43,233 nucleotides of DNA from a virus: positions 1 through 43,233 of the IMG/VR virus record IMGVR_UViG_3300047322_000974; one strand, given 5' to 3'. The first letter of the stretch is position 1. Every line of letters begins with the position of its first letter. Made by a program: the position numbers and the translations under genes. Shown piece after piece: positions 6,696-15,912 of the stretch. The notes beneath the pieces were generated by a model. That model had not been told where the DNA came from, did not search any database, and saw only the letters and a program-made list of their open reading frames with translations.

Positions 6696-7547
6696 TTATG
6701 CGTATTCGTAAATGATTAGGACGCCAGGGGCTCCGGCACCGCCACCGAAAGTGCTGCCTGCAATAGAACATCCGCCGCTGCCACCGCCACCTTTTGCCGT
6801 GGCCGTGGTACCGGTATTGTTAGAGCCGTTAGGTGCGGTGGCTGCCCCATTTTTCGGACTGCCGCCTCCCCCGCCACTGATGATTGAGTTCGGGAGCATA
6901 TAGCCGTACCCGCCTCCGTTGCCGACAGTTGAAAATATGTTGCCTCCAACCACGCCGCCACCTCCATTCCCTCCCGGAGATAACAACGAAGTGCTGTTCG
7001 CCGTATAGGTGTAGCCCAAAGCACCGAATCCACCGCCAGCCGCGAGAATGGCGCCTAGACTCGTAGTGCCACCGTTACCGCCATTGCCGCTATTAATGGC
7101 GCCGCCCGCTCCTGCAGTGCCTATGGTTACAGCTAGGCCGCTAAATCCTGAAGTGAACCTACCAAGTGAATACGAACCACTACCACCGCCCCCCGCCGAA
7201 GACTGGCTGCCCGCTGGTGGGTTTGCAGAACCGCCACCACCACCGCCACCTCCAACTGCTTCGGCAACGATGCTGGTTGTTCCCGGAGTCGGGATGTATG
7301 TCCCGTTCGCGGTGAATACCCTGACTCCGATCAAGCGCCCTATGGAGTATGTTCGAATAGCATCGACCAAATCCTCCGCTCGGCCTTTTGTGGGTGTGAG
7401 ACCGGCTGCGGCAAGTACAGCCATAACGTTTTCTTGCAAATCATTCATAAAGGCAGCGGTAACAACAGTGGCTGCCACCCCACCAACTGGATCGCCCTCG
7501 GTGAATTTCTTATCAATCGTCGCACCTGGTCCGTCAATTCTATGCAT
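6696..7547 (-). CDS. Tail fibre/adhesin with glycine-rich C-terminal domain
   Basis: A 283-residue fibre protein. Residues 1-75 are a conserved Mu-like fibre/attachment head (IDKKFTEGDPVGGVAATVVTA, then NDLQENVMAVLAAAGLTPTK). From about 95 to 275 the chain is dominated by glycine-rich blocks (GGGGGGGGS, GGGGSGSYS, GNGGNGG, GGNGGGG, GNGGGYGY, GGGGGS, GGGGSGG, GGGAG). It closes with APGVLIIYEYA, a frequent ending of such adhesins. Glycine-rich motifs separated by variable loops resemble polyglycine-II adhesins such as phage S16 gp38, where the loops decide the receptor. It is short for a fibre. AGGA precedes the ATG by 8 nt. Confidence 0.8.
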   Translation of the reverse strand: MHRIDGPGATIDKKFTEGDPVGGVAATVVTAAFMNDLQENVMAVLAAAGLTPTKGRAEDLVDAIRTYSIGRLIGVRVFTANGTYIPTPGTTSIVAEAVGGGGGGGGSANPPAGSQSSAGGGGSGSYSLGRFTSGFSGLAVTIGTAGAGGAINSGNGGNGGTTSLGAILAAGGGFGALGYTYTANSTSLLSPGGNGGGGVVGGNIFSTVGNGGGYGYMLPNSIISGGGGGSPKNGAATAPNGSNNTGTTATAKGGGGSGGCSIAGSTFGGGAGAPGVLIIYEYA

Positions 7548-7557
7548 GTCGTTTTTC

Positions 7558-9363
7558 CTAGGGGAGAGTTAAGGCAATGAGGTCGGCGTCACTGACACGC
7601 CTCGGGTAATAACGCAGGCTCCGCACCACACCGTTGAGTTGGCGCGTGTTGTCTGTGCCCTGAGTGCCAATCGATAGCGTTGTCATTGCGCCGACGTTGA
7701 GTACTGCGGGAACGGTGCGTATCTGGCCAGCAACAGCCGTGGTCAGGTTGACCCCATCAAATGTAATGGCGACTTTCCCGTCGGTAATATTTCCGCCAAA
7801 CACGCCCTGAGTGACGATTCCACCAGCCACTGTTCGCGTCACGGTGCCGACACCGCCTGTTTGCAGATAGACGATCAGTTGGTCGTTGCCGGTGCGAAAG
7901 GTGAATAAATGGCGACGGGGGGCTGCTGCGTTGGAAAGCGGTGCATCCGTCCTGAAATCAATGACAAATGTTCCAGCGGCCAAGCCGAGCGAAGGCAAGG
8001 CCATTTCAGTCGATGGGACATCCGCGTTTCGGGTTACTGCCGTTGTGGTAGTCGGGATGTAGGTACTCGGGTAATCACTCTCTTCACCCTGCGGCCCGCC
8101 CAACAGGATCCCGCCCACCCCATCGCCGGCAAAGGTGACCCCGTTTGTGGTGTCCGCGATTTCCAGGTTTGCACCCGCGCCGGTCACTCCCGCCCCCATC
8201 GTGAAAGTGACCGAGATGCGAAACACACCATCGCCAACGGGGATGATGCTGCTCTGGATGCCGGCAGCGTTTTGGGTGATCTGTCCGGTTAGAACATCAA
8301 AAAGAACACGCCCAACCAGAACCCCGCCCGGAGCTACACGAACAGATAGACGCTGGTAGACCTCGGCTTTAGCGTACCAACTGAGCGTAACTGTTGAGGC
8401 AGCCGTGAGGACCAGCGCCCGGGTAATGCTGTGTACCGCCGAATTTGTCGACGGAGTCAATTTGAAGAAAGGGATCCCTTTGATCGTACCGGCGCTGGAT
8501 ATCGTCGCCTCACTTTTACCCCATGCGGCGTTGGAAAGGTCTTGGCTTTGGGTGTATCCATTGGTGGATGGCGTCTCCACCAGCAAGCCTTCGCGGACTC
8601 CACTGACTGGCGAATAGGTGATCCCTGCCACGCCGCTGGCCAGTTGTTCTATGTCCCTGGCCGCGTTGTACCTGGTGCGAATCGTTGCCCTCGTAAAGCT
8701 CATGATGCTGGCAAGCAATACGCTCTGCTGCGACACAAGATATGTATCCAGCGCGAAGTTGAGATCCAGCGACGAGTTTGCATAAACAAAAATCGGGATG
8801 GTGTGCGCCGGCGCTAATTGCCTGATCTTGCACTCAAGCGAGCTGGTGCCCCAGGAACGCAAAGGCTCACCGACCGCCGAGAGTCCTACACGGAAAGTCA
8901 GGACGGTGGTTTCCGGGCCGTTCACCTGCCAGGTAAATTGCCAGTCGCCGTTGGTCAGCGCATCGCCCACCTCCGACATGCCAACTCTGAATGGCCGGAA
9001 CTCGGAAATGGTGACTTCGTATCCCAGCGCTGCAGCGATGCTGATGAAATACGCCGGTGACTGACCGCCAGTGCTTGCCAGCTTGGCCAGAAGAGCATTG
9101 CGACGTCCCTGCAACGTACCCTCAAGTGCACCCGAGCAATTATCAGGTAGGCCTACAACGCGCTCCCAATCGCTGAGCAGTTCATTCGTACTGGCCGGGT
9201 TGGCCTCAAGCGGCAGCAACTCGCCCCGGCCATCCACTCGGGCCAGTTCAATTGACATGCCGTCGAGCAGTTTGTGTAGCGTGGTCCCGGCTTCCCTGGG
9301 GAATGCCTGACCCGGAGGCAGCAGCGTTTTCAGCTGCTCCAGGTAGTCGGCAGCTGTCGGCAT
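7558..9363 (-). CDS. Baseplate gp48-like protein (DUF2313) fused to lectin-like domains
   Basis: A 601-residue fusion. Residues 1-about 190 match Mu gp48/YmfQ (DUF2313): LPPGQAFPREAGTTLHKLLDG, LLSDWERVVGLPD, then a repeated RVGxSxVGxxL motif (about 128 and 161). The remaining 400 residues are not part of gp48. They include a carbohydrate-binding-like beta region ending with TYIPTTTTAVTRNADV (about 440) and a concanavalin-like C-terminal domain ending LRYYPRRVSDADLIALTLP. Ordinary gp48 proteins are near 200 residues. The fusion places a probable glycan-binding module on the baseplate directly before the fibre gene. AGGAGG precedes the ATG. Confidence 0.82.
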   Translation of the reverse strand: MPTAADYLEQLKTLLPPGQAFPREAGTTLHKLLDGMSIELARVDGRGELLPLEANPASTNELLSDWERVVGLPDNCSGALEGTLQGRRNALLAKLASTGGQSPAYFISIAAALGYEVTISEFRPFRVGMSEVGDALTNGDWQFTWQVNGPETTVLTFRVGLSAVGEPLRSWGTSSLECKIRQLAPAHTIPIFVYANSSLDLNFALDTYLVSQQSVLLASIMSFTRATIRTRYNAARDIEQLASGVAGITYSPVSGVREGLLVETPSTNGYTQSQDLSNAAWGKSEATISSAGTIKGIPFFKLTPSTNSAVHSITRALVLTAASTVTLSWYAKAEVYQRLSVRVAPGGVLVGRVLFDVLTGQITQNAAGIQSSIIPVGDGVFRISVTFTMGAGVTGAGANLEIADTTNGVTFAGDGVGGILLGGPQGEESDYPSTYIPTTTTAVTRNADVPSTEMALPSLGLAAGTFVIDFRTDAPLSNAAAPRRHLFTFRTGNDQLIVYLQTGGVGTVTRTVAGGIVTQGVFGGNITDGKVAITFDGVNLTTAVAGQIRTVPAVLNVGAMTTLSIGTQGTDNTRQLNGVVRSLRYYPRRVSDADLIALTLP

Positions 9364-9371
9364 TACGCCTC

Positions 9372-10430
9372 CTAAAAGCTGGAGAAGGTTATGGTTCCCG
9401 GTACCGCCATGTGCCCGGTGGCATGTGGCACATCAGCCGTCGGCGATGTGATGGCGTTATCCGATTCACCGGCGGCCAGCGATACCGACTCGCGTAGGCG
9501 GCTGATGAGGGTCGGCGCGCCTGGCTTGGCATCCCGCACAATCAAATCGGCAACCTCAGCCCGTACCGCTGCCTGCACTGCCGCCGTATTTGGCGAAAGT
9601 TTTACCGACATGTTTAGTGGGTCAGCGACTGGAGCCACGACGAACACTTCTGCGGTTACCGGGCGGCGCACGTCGATATAGGCCTGAACCTCGGCAACTT
9701 TTGCAGGCGTTGGAATGATGTCGACTTCACCATCGCAGACAAACAGGACGGTGACTGTCCCGGCCCCCATCTGCCGGGGATAAACCCAGGCACGGGTGAC
9801 ACCGGGCACCTCCAGCGCCCAAAGCTCGTAGTCAGACGAAGCGCCACCGTGCGGCGGCTGCCTAATCCTCTTGAGCAATCGGTTCAGCAGCTGCTCGTCC
9901 GTTTCAACGTCCAGCCCGCCATCAATCGCGGTAGCTGTTGTTGCTGTGGACTGAACACCTGCGATCGGGGACAGAAGAAACAATGGGGTGCCGTTCGCCG
10001 CATCTCCGGCGACGCCCGCCTCAACCGCAACGACGGTGACTTGCAGCGTAGGTCCCGTGAACACGCCGTCAGCCAGTACGCGGTATTGCACGGCATCTTG
10101 TCGCTGAAGGATCGTTCCCGCGGTAACCGTGGACCCGATAGCGCCGTTCAGTGTGGCGCCACCTGTCGAATAGTCCGCGCTTTTGCGGAAGACTTTCCAG
10201 ATCGCCGCCCAGCGCTCGAGATATTCCTTCTCGGCAGTATCGATGATCGCCTGCTTGGCGGCCCATTCGAGGAAACCGTACAGCATGTGCACAGCGCCAG
10301 CCTCGGACCGCCCGAGGATGCCCAGCAGCGATCGGCGCAGTACCGCGCTTTCAACGCCGGTCACGCGGCCGCTGATGTCTGTCGTAACCCGGTCGATGAG
10401 TTCCGGTAATGTGGGTCGAGCAAATGGCAT
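9372..10430 (-). CDS. Baseplate J-like protein (Mu gp47)
   Basis: A 352-residue wedge component of the contractile-tail baseplate. Typical segments include RPTLPELIDRVTTDI at the start, LYGFLEWAAKQ near 45, ERWAAIWKV near 70, and VYPRQMGAGTVTVLFV near 220. It begins at ATG 10430 overlapping the stop of the gp46-like gene (TGATG), and is followed by gp48 9 bp downstream. The order gp46-gp47-gp48 is that of Mu. Confidence 0.92.
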   Translation of the reverse strand: MPFARPTLPELIDRVTTDISGRVTGVESAVLRRSLLGILGRSEAGAVHMLYGFLEWAAKQAIIDTAEKEYLERWAAIWKVFRKSADYSTGGATLNGAIGSTVTAGTILQRQDAVQYRVLADGVFTGPTLQVTVVAVEAGVAGDAANGTPLFLLSPIAGVQSTATTATAIDGGLDVETDEQLLNRLLKRIRQPPHGGASSDYELWALEVPGVTRAWVYPRQMGAGTVTVLFVCDGEVDIIPTPAKVAEVQAYIDVRRPVTAEVFVVAPVADPLNMSVKLSPNTAAVQAAVRAEVADLIVRDAKPGAPTLISRLRESVSLAAGESDNAITSPTADVPHATGHMAVPGTITFSSF

Positions 10431-10897
10431 CAGGCAGCCCTCTTATCGGCCTGAGCCGACCATTCATAGTTGTACCGGTATCGGACCGCAGAGCCTGTCG
10501 GCCGGTAGATGTCGATGGTGAGGAGCATCACGCCTCTCGAAAAATAGGACGCGGCAACGTCGATCCGCGTGGCCACCAGGTCGTCAATCATCCAGGCCAA
10601 CGCCTCGCGGCAGTACTGCTCGGCTCGGCTGAGTGTTTGTGGGAGTTCTTTTTCTCGCGCCAACAGCCAGAGCAGCGAGCCTGTCTGGTCAGCAGCGGAT
10701 GCGTTGGTGATATCGCCCCAGTACCCGCGCAGATCATCCTGCGGGTACTCGGGCGGGATCTGTTCGGCGCTGGCACGTCGGTCGGTGAATAGACTGATGA
10801 TCACGGCAGTTTCCAAACCGTCATCGCGCTCAAGGTCGAATCCAAACAGCACCAGATCGCCGCCGAACTCGTTCATTACCATTGCGGCGTCAGCCAT
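10430..10897 (-). CDS. Baseplate gp46-like protein
   Basis: A 155-residue protein resembling Mu gp46, with acidic N-terminal GDLVLFGFDLERDDGLETAVIISLFTDRRA, then GYWGDI and LLWLLAREKELPQTLSRAEQY. It belongs to the baseplate hub/wedge set, comparable in role to gp25-like wedge proteins. It overlaps by one base the genes on both sides, showing tight coupling in the baseplate operon. Confidence 0.85.
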   Translation of the reverse strand: MADAAMVMNEFGGDLVLFGFDLERDDGLETAVIISLFTDRRASAEQIPPEYPQDDLRGYWGDITNASAADQTGSLLWLLAREKELPQTLSRAEQYCREALAWMIDDLVATRIDVAASYFSRGVMLLTIDIYRPTGSAVRYRYNYEWSAQADKRAA

Positions 10898-11412
10898 CAG
10901 ACAGGCACTCCCGAATTTGCGCCACCGATCAAAACCCCGCCGTGACGGTGGGTGCTACCGATATCCTTACCGTTGTTAGTGATGGTGCCAGTGGTGGTGA
11001 TGTTGCCAACCACCTCAAGATCGCCTATCAGTTTTATCGTTGGGGCCTGCGCTTCGAGATGTTGTACGGCTGTGATCTTCACCATTTCACGCAGTAACTC
11101 GACCTTGTTGCCCAGGTCGTCGTACATGGCGACCTCGCCGGCCTCAAGGCTGATACGGTACCGGCGGTCATCAACCACCAGAACAATACCCTGCTCCCGG
11201 TTGCCTCCAATGAAGGCCACCGCGACGTCACCGCCCATTGGGTGACTGGTAAAACCGTAGTTCTGCATGTGCTCGACGCCATCGCGAAGCTCATTCTTCA
11301 GCAGCTCAACCTGCAGCTGCTGACGTCCCGTCGAATCGTTGACACCGCGCAGGACTCCACGGCCGAACATCATCATCACGCGGTTGCCGAGATCTCGTAC
11401 TGGGTTACCCAT
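10897..11412 (-). CDS. Baseplate spike/assembly protein, Mu gp45-like
   Basis: A 171-residue gp45-type protein. Characteristic segments are VMMFGRGVLRGVNDSTGRQQLQVELL, GEVAMYDDLGNKVEL and the C-terminal GDIGSTHRH-type HRHGGVLIGGANSGVPV. In Mu this trimer forms the membrane-piercing tail spike. It lies between the gp44- and gp46-like genes in Mu order and overlaps the upstream gp44-like gene by 8 bp. Confidence 0.87.
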   Translation of the reverse strand: MGNPVRDLGNRVMMMFGRGVLRGVNDSTGRQQLQVELLKNELRDGVEHMQNYGFTSHPMGGDVAVAFIGGNREQGIVLVVDDRRYRISLEAGEVAMYDDLGNKVELLREMVKITAVQHLEAQAPTIKLIGDLEVVGNITTTGTITNNGKDIGSTHRHGGVLIGGANSGVPV

Positions 11413-12523
11413 CCTTTTTATCCTCTTCGCCGATGGCTTCCGCCCAGATGTTTCGCCCGCCCTTTTTGCCCTTCTTCCCTTTTTTGGAGTCAGGCGGCTC
11501 GGGCGAAAAGGCCTGCGGGCTCACGATGTCGAGTTTCGTTGTGGTCCCGCCCTCCCCGCGCTCGTACGTGGCCTGGCGGATGATCATCTGCCCGTCCATG
11601 CGCAACCACGGCGACTTGACCTGCACCAACATGCCTGGCTCCCACAACGAGCCGCCCGGGGTCTGGCGCCAGCCTTGCACGGTGATGGACGCTGAGGCGG
11701 ACTTGCCCAAGCGGCTGTTGGCTTCCCATGTGGCGCGCTCCTGGGCACTGCCGGATGAACTGCCGGACTCAGCAACGATCAGCATCGGCCGATAGCGCTT
11801 GATACCGCTGTCACTGGCACCGCCCTCGATGTGCGCCTCGGTCTCGCCCTCGCTGTACGGGTTGTATGCGGCCTGCCCCTTGACCAGGTAGCTGCTGAAT
11901 CGCTGACTGTGGTCAATGCTGCCTGAGGCACTGAGAATGTTTTCCCCCTGGACCAGGCCGACTGAGGCACGCTTGTTGCCCGCACGAGTGATCAGCAGTC
12001 CACCGGCGCCATCCGGCATGAGCAATACACGCCGCTGCCGGGCATAACGCTCAATTGCCTCGAATGCGGTTTCACCCTGCTGGAGCTTGCACACCGAAAA
12101 CGGCTCACCGACTGGGACATCAGCGGAAACGCCGACGCCGAAAGGCTTGGCCAGAATTTGAGCGAAGCGCAGCAAATCGATGTTTTTCCACTCGTCCGGG
12201 TTGTGCACCGCGCTGCAATCGATCAGGTCGGAAGTCCGATCACGCCCCTGAATGTTGATGGTATGGTCATTCGCGCTGAACGATGGTTTGAAGATGTCGA
12301 CGTAGCCGATCACCATCGGGACCCCGCCAAGCCTTACCTCACATCGGTCACCTGGCAGAATCGGCCACGGTTTGGTCTGAGCGCCCGAGCCATCCTGACC
12401 ATCCCAGCGCTCGGTCAGTGTTACGGTGAACGCTCCCGACGAAGCATCAACCGCCCGGGTGACGCCGATCTGGGTCCAGCCGGCATAGTTCATGCCATTG
12501 ACCAGCAGCTCAAGATCATCCAT
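11405..12523 (-). CDS. Baseplate hub protein, Mu gp44/P-like
   Basis: A 372-residue hub homologue: MDDLELLVNGMNYAGWTQIG at the start, the GDRCEVRLGGVPMVIGYVD and INIQGRDRTSDLIDCSA signatures, and a lysine-rich C-terminus (SKKGKKGKKGG) at about 345-360. It forms the trimeric hub onto which the gp45 spike docks. ATG 12523 is chosen over an upstream in-frame ATG because GAGGT precedes it and it overlaps the stop of the gp43-like gene. Confidence 0.88.
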   Translation of the reverse strand: MDDLELLVNGMNYAGWTQIGVTRAVDASSGAFTVTLTERWDGQDGSGAQTKPWPILPGDRCEVRLGGVPMVIGYVDIFKPSFSANDHTINIQGRDRTSDLIDCSAVHNPDEWKNIDLLRFAQILAKPFGVGVSADVPVGEPFSVCKLQQGETAFEAIERYARQRRVLLMPDGAGGLLITRAGNKRASVGLVQGENILSASGSIDHSQRFSSYLVKGQAAYNPYSEGETEAHIEGGASDSGIKRYRPMLIVAESGSSSGSAQERATWEANSRLGKSASASITVQGWRQTPGGSLWEPGMLVQVKSPWLRMDGQMIIRQATYERGEGGTTTKLDIVSPQAFSPEPPDSKKGKKGKKGGRNIWAEAIGEEDKKDG

Positions 12524-13769
12524 TCGCGAGCACCTCGAGCGATTGGCCACCAGTCAGGAACCCTGGCCGCCTTGGATCGTTGCGCGCCACGATGTCATCG
12601 GCGCGGCCGGCATCCCCGTAAAGCTGATAGGCCACGACCAGAGAGGGCAGCGTCTGCCGGGGGGAGAATTTCGCCAGCCGCGGCAAATCCTGATCAGGGT
12701 CCGGTACCGCCTGGACAACTGCCGTCCGCAAATCGGTGAGCGCGACGTAGACCAGGTCGTTGTTCGTGCTCTCGCTTTCCTCATCGAGGCTGTCGGCCAG
12801 TTCGGTCCGGACGGTGATCGCCGATTCGTAACTGTCATATTTCGTCGGTGAGGACGTTGTCTTGGTGCCGCCGTTCGACACACTCTCGGTGGTCTGAGTA
12901 ACCACGGCGGCAACGGCCGCTTGAGAAATCGCAGACTGACGGACAAGCGACGACACAGCCGCGGTGTTTTTCACCACCTGCTGACGACTCGGCGTCGATG
13001 CCGGGGCGTCATCATCGTTGTCACTGGATGTGTACTGATCAAACAGGCTCATCAACATACTGAAGGCGCTGCTGCCAAACGCTGAACGGATGCTGCCCAC
13101 CGCATCGACAACCTGGCTTGCGAACTGGAACGGCTGTTGAATGAGGTCGAACGCATCTGAACCGATGCTTTTGACCTTGTCGTAATAATCAGAGACCGCC
13201 TGGATATCACTTGAAACGATGAATTCAGGCGAGCTCAGGAAGTCGCTGAGTTCCTTGATCTGCGAGGTAGCAGCATCGGCCACGAAGGACGGGTAGCCCT
13301 TCGTCAGGAAGTCGGACACAAAGCTGTCCTTGGCCATTTCCGTTACCTCGTTGCCCTTCTCGATGATCGCATTGACGCTGTCGACCTTCGCCGACGGGTA
13401 GGACGCTTCGCCCGCCTCGAGGAATGTCATCGAGATGGTGCATTTCCCGCCTTCATCAGACGCCTCGCTCACCGTCAGCCCGCGGCAGACCACCGTCAGC
13501 TCGCCACGATACGGATGAACCAGCACACCAGGGCCGGCCTGTTCGCAGACCTTGATCAGTTCTTCCCGGGCGACATCGTATTCCTTGCCCAGCAGATAAC
13601 CGGTGATGCTGAACTCGCGGGACTTACGCCCGAGGTCTTCGGTGTAAGGCACATCGCGCTGGGCAGTCTCGTGCACTGCCTGGCGTCGACCGTGAGTGCT
13701 GTCTGCCGTGGCCACAAAAAAGCCCACGCCGCGAAAAGTCGCGGCACGGTAGTTGTCTCGCCAACCCAT
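12516..13769 (-). CDS. DNA circularisation N-terminal domain protein (Mu gp43-like baseplate/tail protein)
   Basis: A 417-residue protein. The N-terminus MGWRDNYRAATFRGVGFFVA, then the HETAQRDVPYTEDLGRKSREFSI block, is the conserved DNA_circ_N domain of Mu gp43/N relatives. The name is historical. In this position the protein is a tail/baseplate component between tape measure and hub. A Ser/Thr- and acid-rich middle (about 250-290) separates it from the conserved C-terminal VYVALTDLRTAVV...LPSLVVAYQLYGDA. Confidence 0.88.
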   Translation of the reverse strand: MGWRDNYRAATFRGVGFFVATADSTHGRRQAVHETAQRDVPYTEDLGRKSREFSITGYLLGKEYDVAREELIKVCEQAGPGVLVHPYRGELTVVCRGLTVSEASDEGGKCTISMTFLEAGEASYPSAKVDSVNAIIEKGNEVTEMAKDSFVSDFLTKGYPSFVADAATSQIKELSDFLSSPEFIVSSDIQAVSDYYDKVKSIGSDAFDLIQQPFQFASQVVDAVGSIRSAFGSSAFSMLMSLFDQYTSSDNDDDAPASTPSRQQVVKNTAAVSSLVRQSAISQAAVAAVVTQTTESVSNGGTKTTSSPTKYDSYESAITVRTELADSLDEESESTNNDLVYVALTDLRTAVVQAVPDPDQDLPRLAKFSPRQTLPSLVVAYQLYGDAGRADDIVARNDPRRPGFLTGGQSLEVLANG

Positions 13770-13781
13770 GGGGAACTCCGG

Positions 13782-15509
13782 TTATGGGGCCATCATCGAG
13801 TAGCCAATGTCGGTATCGAACGTGGCGCCCTGGCTGCCTTCGGTTTTCACCTTGGATCCCGCCGGCAAGTTGTTCAAATCGACTTTTACCCTGACCTCTT
13901 GTGACGGCTGCTGCTGTTGAACTTGCGCCGCCGTCTGGCCAATCTGCGCGGCGCGCTGGCCGAGATCGGTAACGGATCGACGCGGGCCGAGAGCTGCATT
14001 GGGATCTGCGAGGCGCGAGTCTGCACCCACTGGAGGCGATGCATCCGTGCTCGGTGCACTGACGGAAGCCCCATCTATCCCAAGCAACTCCTTGGCCCAG
14101 TCAGGCAAGCCATTTTTTATAGCTGAAACCGCATCGGCGATTTTCGAACCGAGAATCGCGCCAAGGTCCCAACCAGTCAGGTATTTGAGCACCCCGTTGA
14201 AGCCCTCCATCATCAGTGTGGCGGGGTTGTATTCCTGCCAGACCTTCACGATTCCGTTGAGGATGCCGTCGGAGAATGCAGCTTTGACTCCCGCCCACTT
14301 CTCTTCGAAGAACTGAACGATTCCGTCCCAGTTTTTGTAAACGATGTAGGCAGCACCTGCGATCGCCACTACGGCAGCCAGGAACCAGCCAACGGGCGTC
14401 AGGGTGATTGCCGCGCCCAAGCCCTTCAGGGCTAGGGCAAGATTCAGTACTGCCATCAACAGACCGCCACCGATATACAGGCCCAACGCCGTGAAAATCA
14501 GGTTCGAAGCGCCAAACGTTTCGGCCAGCGATTCGAAAATACTGATCACCGGTTGCACACCGTCGTACAGATCACCGAGGAACCCGGTTACCTTCTCGAT
14601 ATTGCCGGGCAGGTTCTCCGCGAAGGATGTTGCAAAAGCTTCGATCTGCGGCCGGTATTTCACGATGGTATCGATCAGCTTGGTGCCGAGCTTGTTCAAC
14701 TGCGGAACCAGGGCGCTACCGATGGTATTGCCAACACCGCTCAGCGCGGCATGCAGGGTGTCCAACGTGTCGCCGAACGCCTCGCCCTCACGGACAGCAC
14801 CATCAGAAATAACTATGCCAAGCCGGCGGGCCTCGTCGGCCATTTCTTTTATGCCGGTGCCGCCGCCACGGATCAGCGGCAGCAACTCGGTTGCACTCTT
14901 GCCAAAGATCTTCACGGCCGCCTGGGCTTGAAGCGAGGGATCTTTGATTTTCGAGATGCGATCGACGAAGGTATCGAAGAGTGCATCGGAGCTTTTCAAC
15001 TTCCCCGAAGCATCCTTGATGTTGATACCAAGGCCTTTGAACATATCCTTGAGTTCTTTCGAACCCGCCGTTGCGGCGCCGATGTTGATCTGCATTTTTT
15101 GCAGGGCGCCCGCCAGTGTCTCGGCAGACGAACCCGACAGCTTCGCGGCGAAGCTCAGTTCCTGGAACCGCTCGCGGCTTATGCCGGTTCGCTCGGCTGT
15201 ATCGCCAATGGCACCGGTCGCATCCGCGAACCCTTGGAAAAATAGGTTCAATGCCGCGGTCGTAAGACCGAGCGTCGCCCCCAGGCCAAGCAACCTTTGG
15301 GTGCTCGACGCCACAGCGCTGCCTACACCACCGATGGCGCCGCCGACATTTTTCAGGCTATTGGTGAAGATCGGTAGGCCAGTACGATCGAGAGCACCGG
15401 TTATACCCGCGCTCGCTGCTTTGACCTTGTTGAAGACTCCACGCAGCGGAGCCGTGACTCGGTCAACGGCCTTGATAATGACGTTTAGGGAGTATCCTTT
15501 GTCTGCCAT
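13782..15509 (-). CDS. Tail tape measure protein
   Basis: A 575-residue tape measure. The start [22 protein letters not shown] is typical, and helical segments run to about 300. Hydrophobic segments between about 330 and 400 ([40 protein letters not shown]) are usual for tape measures that enter the inner membrane. With about 1.5 angstrom per residue known for such rulers, the tail would be near 85 nm. It follows the frameshift-encoded chaperone, whose extension overlaps its start by 25 bp. Confidence 0.9.
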   Translation of the reverse strand: MADKGYSLNVIIKAVDRVTAPLRGVFNKVKAASAGITGALDRTGLPIFTNSLKNVGGAIGGVGSAVASSTQRLLGLGATLGLTTAALNLFFQGFADATGAIGDTAERTGISRERFQELSFAAKLSGSSAETLAGALQKMQINIGAATAGSKELKDMFKGLGINIKDASGKLKSSDALFDTFVDRISKIKDPSLQAQAAVKIFGKSATELLPLIRGGGTGIKEMADEARRLGIVISDGAVREGEAFGDTLDTLHAALSGVGNTIGSALVPQLNKLGTKLIDTIVKYRPQIEAFATSFAENLPGNIEKVTGFLGDLYDGVQPVISIFESLAETFGASNLIFTALGLYIGGGLLMAVLNLALALKGLGAAITLTPVGWFLAAVVAIAGAAYIVYKNWDGIVQFFEEKWAGVKAAFSDGILNGIVKVWQEYNPATLMMEGFNGVLKYLTGWDLGAILGSKIADAVSAIKNGLPDWAKELLGIDGASVSAPSTDASPPVGADSRLADPNAALGPRRSVTDLGQRAAQIGQTAAQVQQQQPSQEVRVKVDLNNLPAGSKVKTEGSQGATFDTDIGYSMMAP

Positions 15510-15912
15510 TCAACCCATTCCTCGGTGCGCTCAAGCCACCAGTTCAACTCCTCGAAATCCATCTCCATGACTTCCGAGGGCTGAACACTCATGACCTTGA
15601 CGACAACAGTCACTCCTGACTGCCACCCCCGAGGTGCTTCAGCAAAAAATCGCGTGCCTCCTGAATCACGGCGGCCTGGTCGTCCTCGCACAGCTCTTCG
15701 ATGAGCGCCGGCGGATGGCCAACCATCTTGGCGCCGAGATCGATCAGCGTTGCGAAGTCGATGTCGACGCCGCCGCTGCCCTTGCCGTCGGAAGTGACGC
15801 GCAGCGCGTGGCCACGCAAGTACTTCAACTTCCGGGTGACGGTCAGTTCGCTGAAGGTGTCTTTGCCGAAGGTAACTTGTTCGGCCAACGGGATTGTTTT
15901 TACCTTTGCCAT
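15485..15912 (-). CDS. Tail assembly chaperone, -1 frameshift product (gp41 + GpE-like)
   Basis: At the slippery heptamer TTTTTTG (15649-15643, read T-TTT-TTG) a -1 shift moves ribosomes from the gp41 frame into the frame ending at 15485. The predicted product is about 142 residues: gp41 to about residue 88, then [12 protein letters not shown]..., ending in the GpE-like tail [22 protein letters not shown]2 and many other phages use the same T6G signal between their E and E' products, and the ratio of short to long product is needed for tail assembly. The segment after the site has no good start of its own, supporting frameshifting. Confidence 0.8.
15610..15912 (-). CDS. Tail assembly chaperone, short form (Mu gp41-like)
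   Basis: A 100-residue protein, [33 protein letters not shown], typical of gp41/E-type tail chaperones that coat the tape measure before tube polymerisation. Its ATG overlaps the tail tube stop (TAATG at 15912). It also serves as the N-terminal part of the -1 frameshift product. Confidence 0.85.
   Translation of the reverse strand: MAKVKTIPLAEQVTFGKDTFSELTVTRKLKYLRGHALRVTSDGKGSGGVDIDFATLIDLGAKMVGHPPALIEELCEDDQAAVIQEARDFLLKHLGGGSQE
15643..15649 (-). promoter_or_regulatory. Programmed -1 frameshift site TTTTTTG
   Basis: Minus-strand GA-TTTTTTG-CTG lies 11 codons before the end of the gp41-like frame. Slippage from T-TTT-TTG puts ribosomes in the frame that stays open for another 52-53 codons up to the tape measure start. 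The heptamer is the one used by phage P2. I did not identify a pseudoknot by eye, though a GC-rich run (CACCTCGGGGGTGG) follows within 15 nt and can form a short hairpin. Confidence 0.75.
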
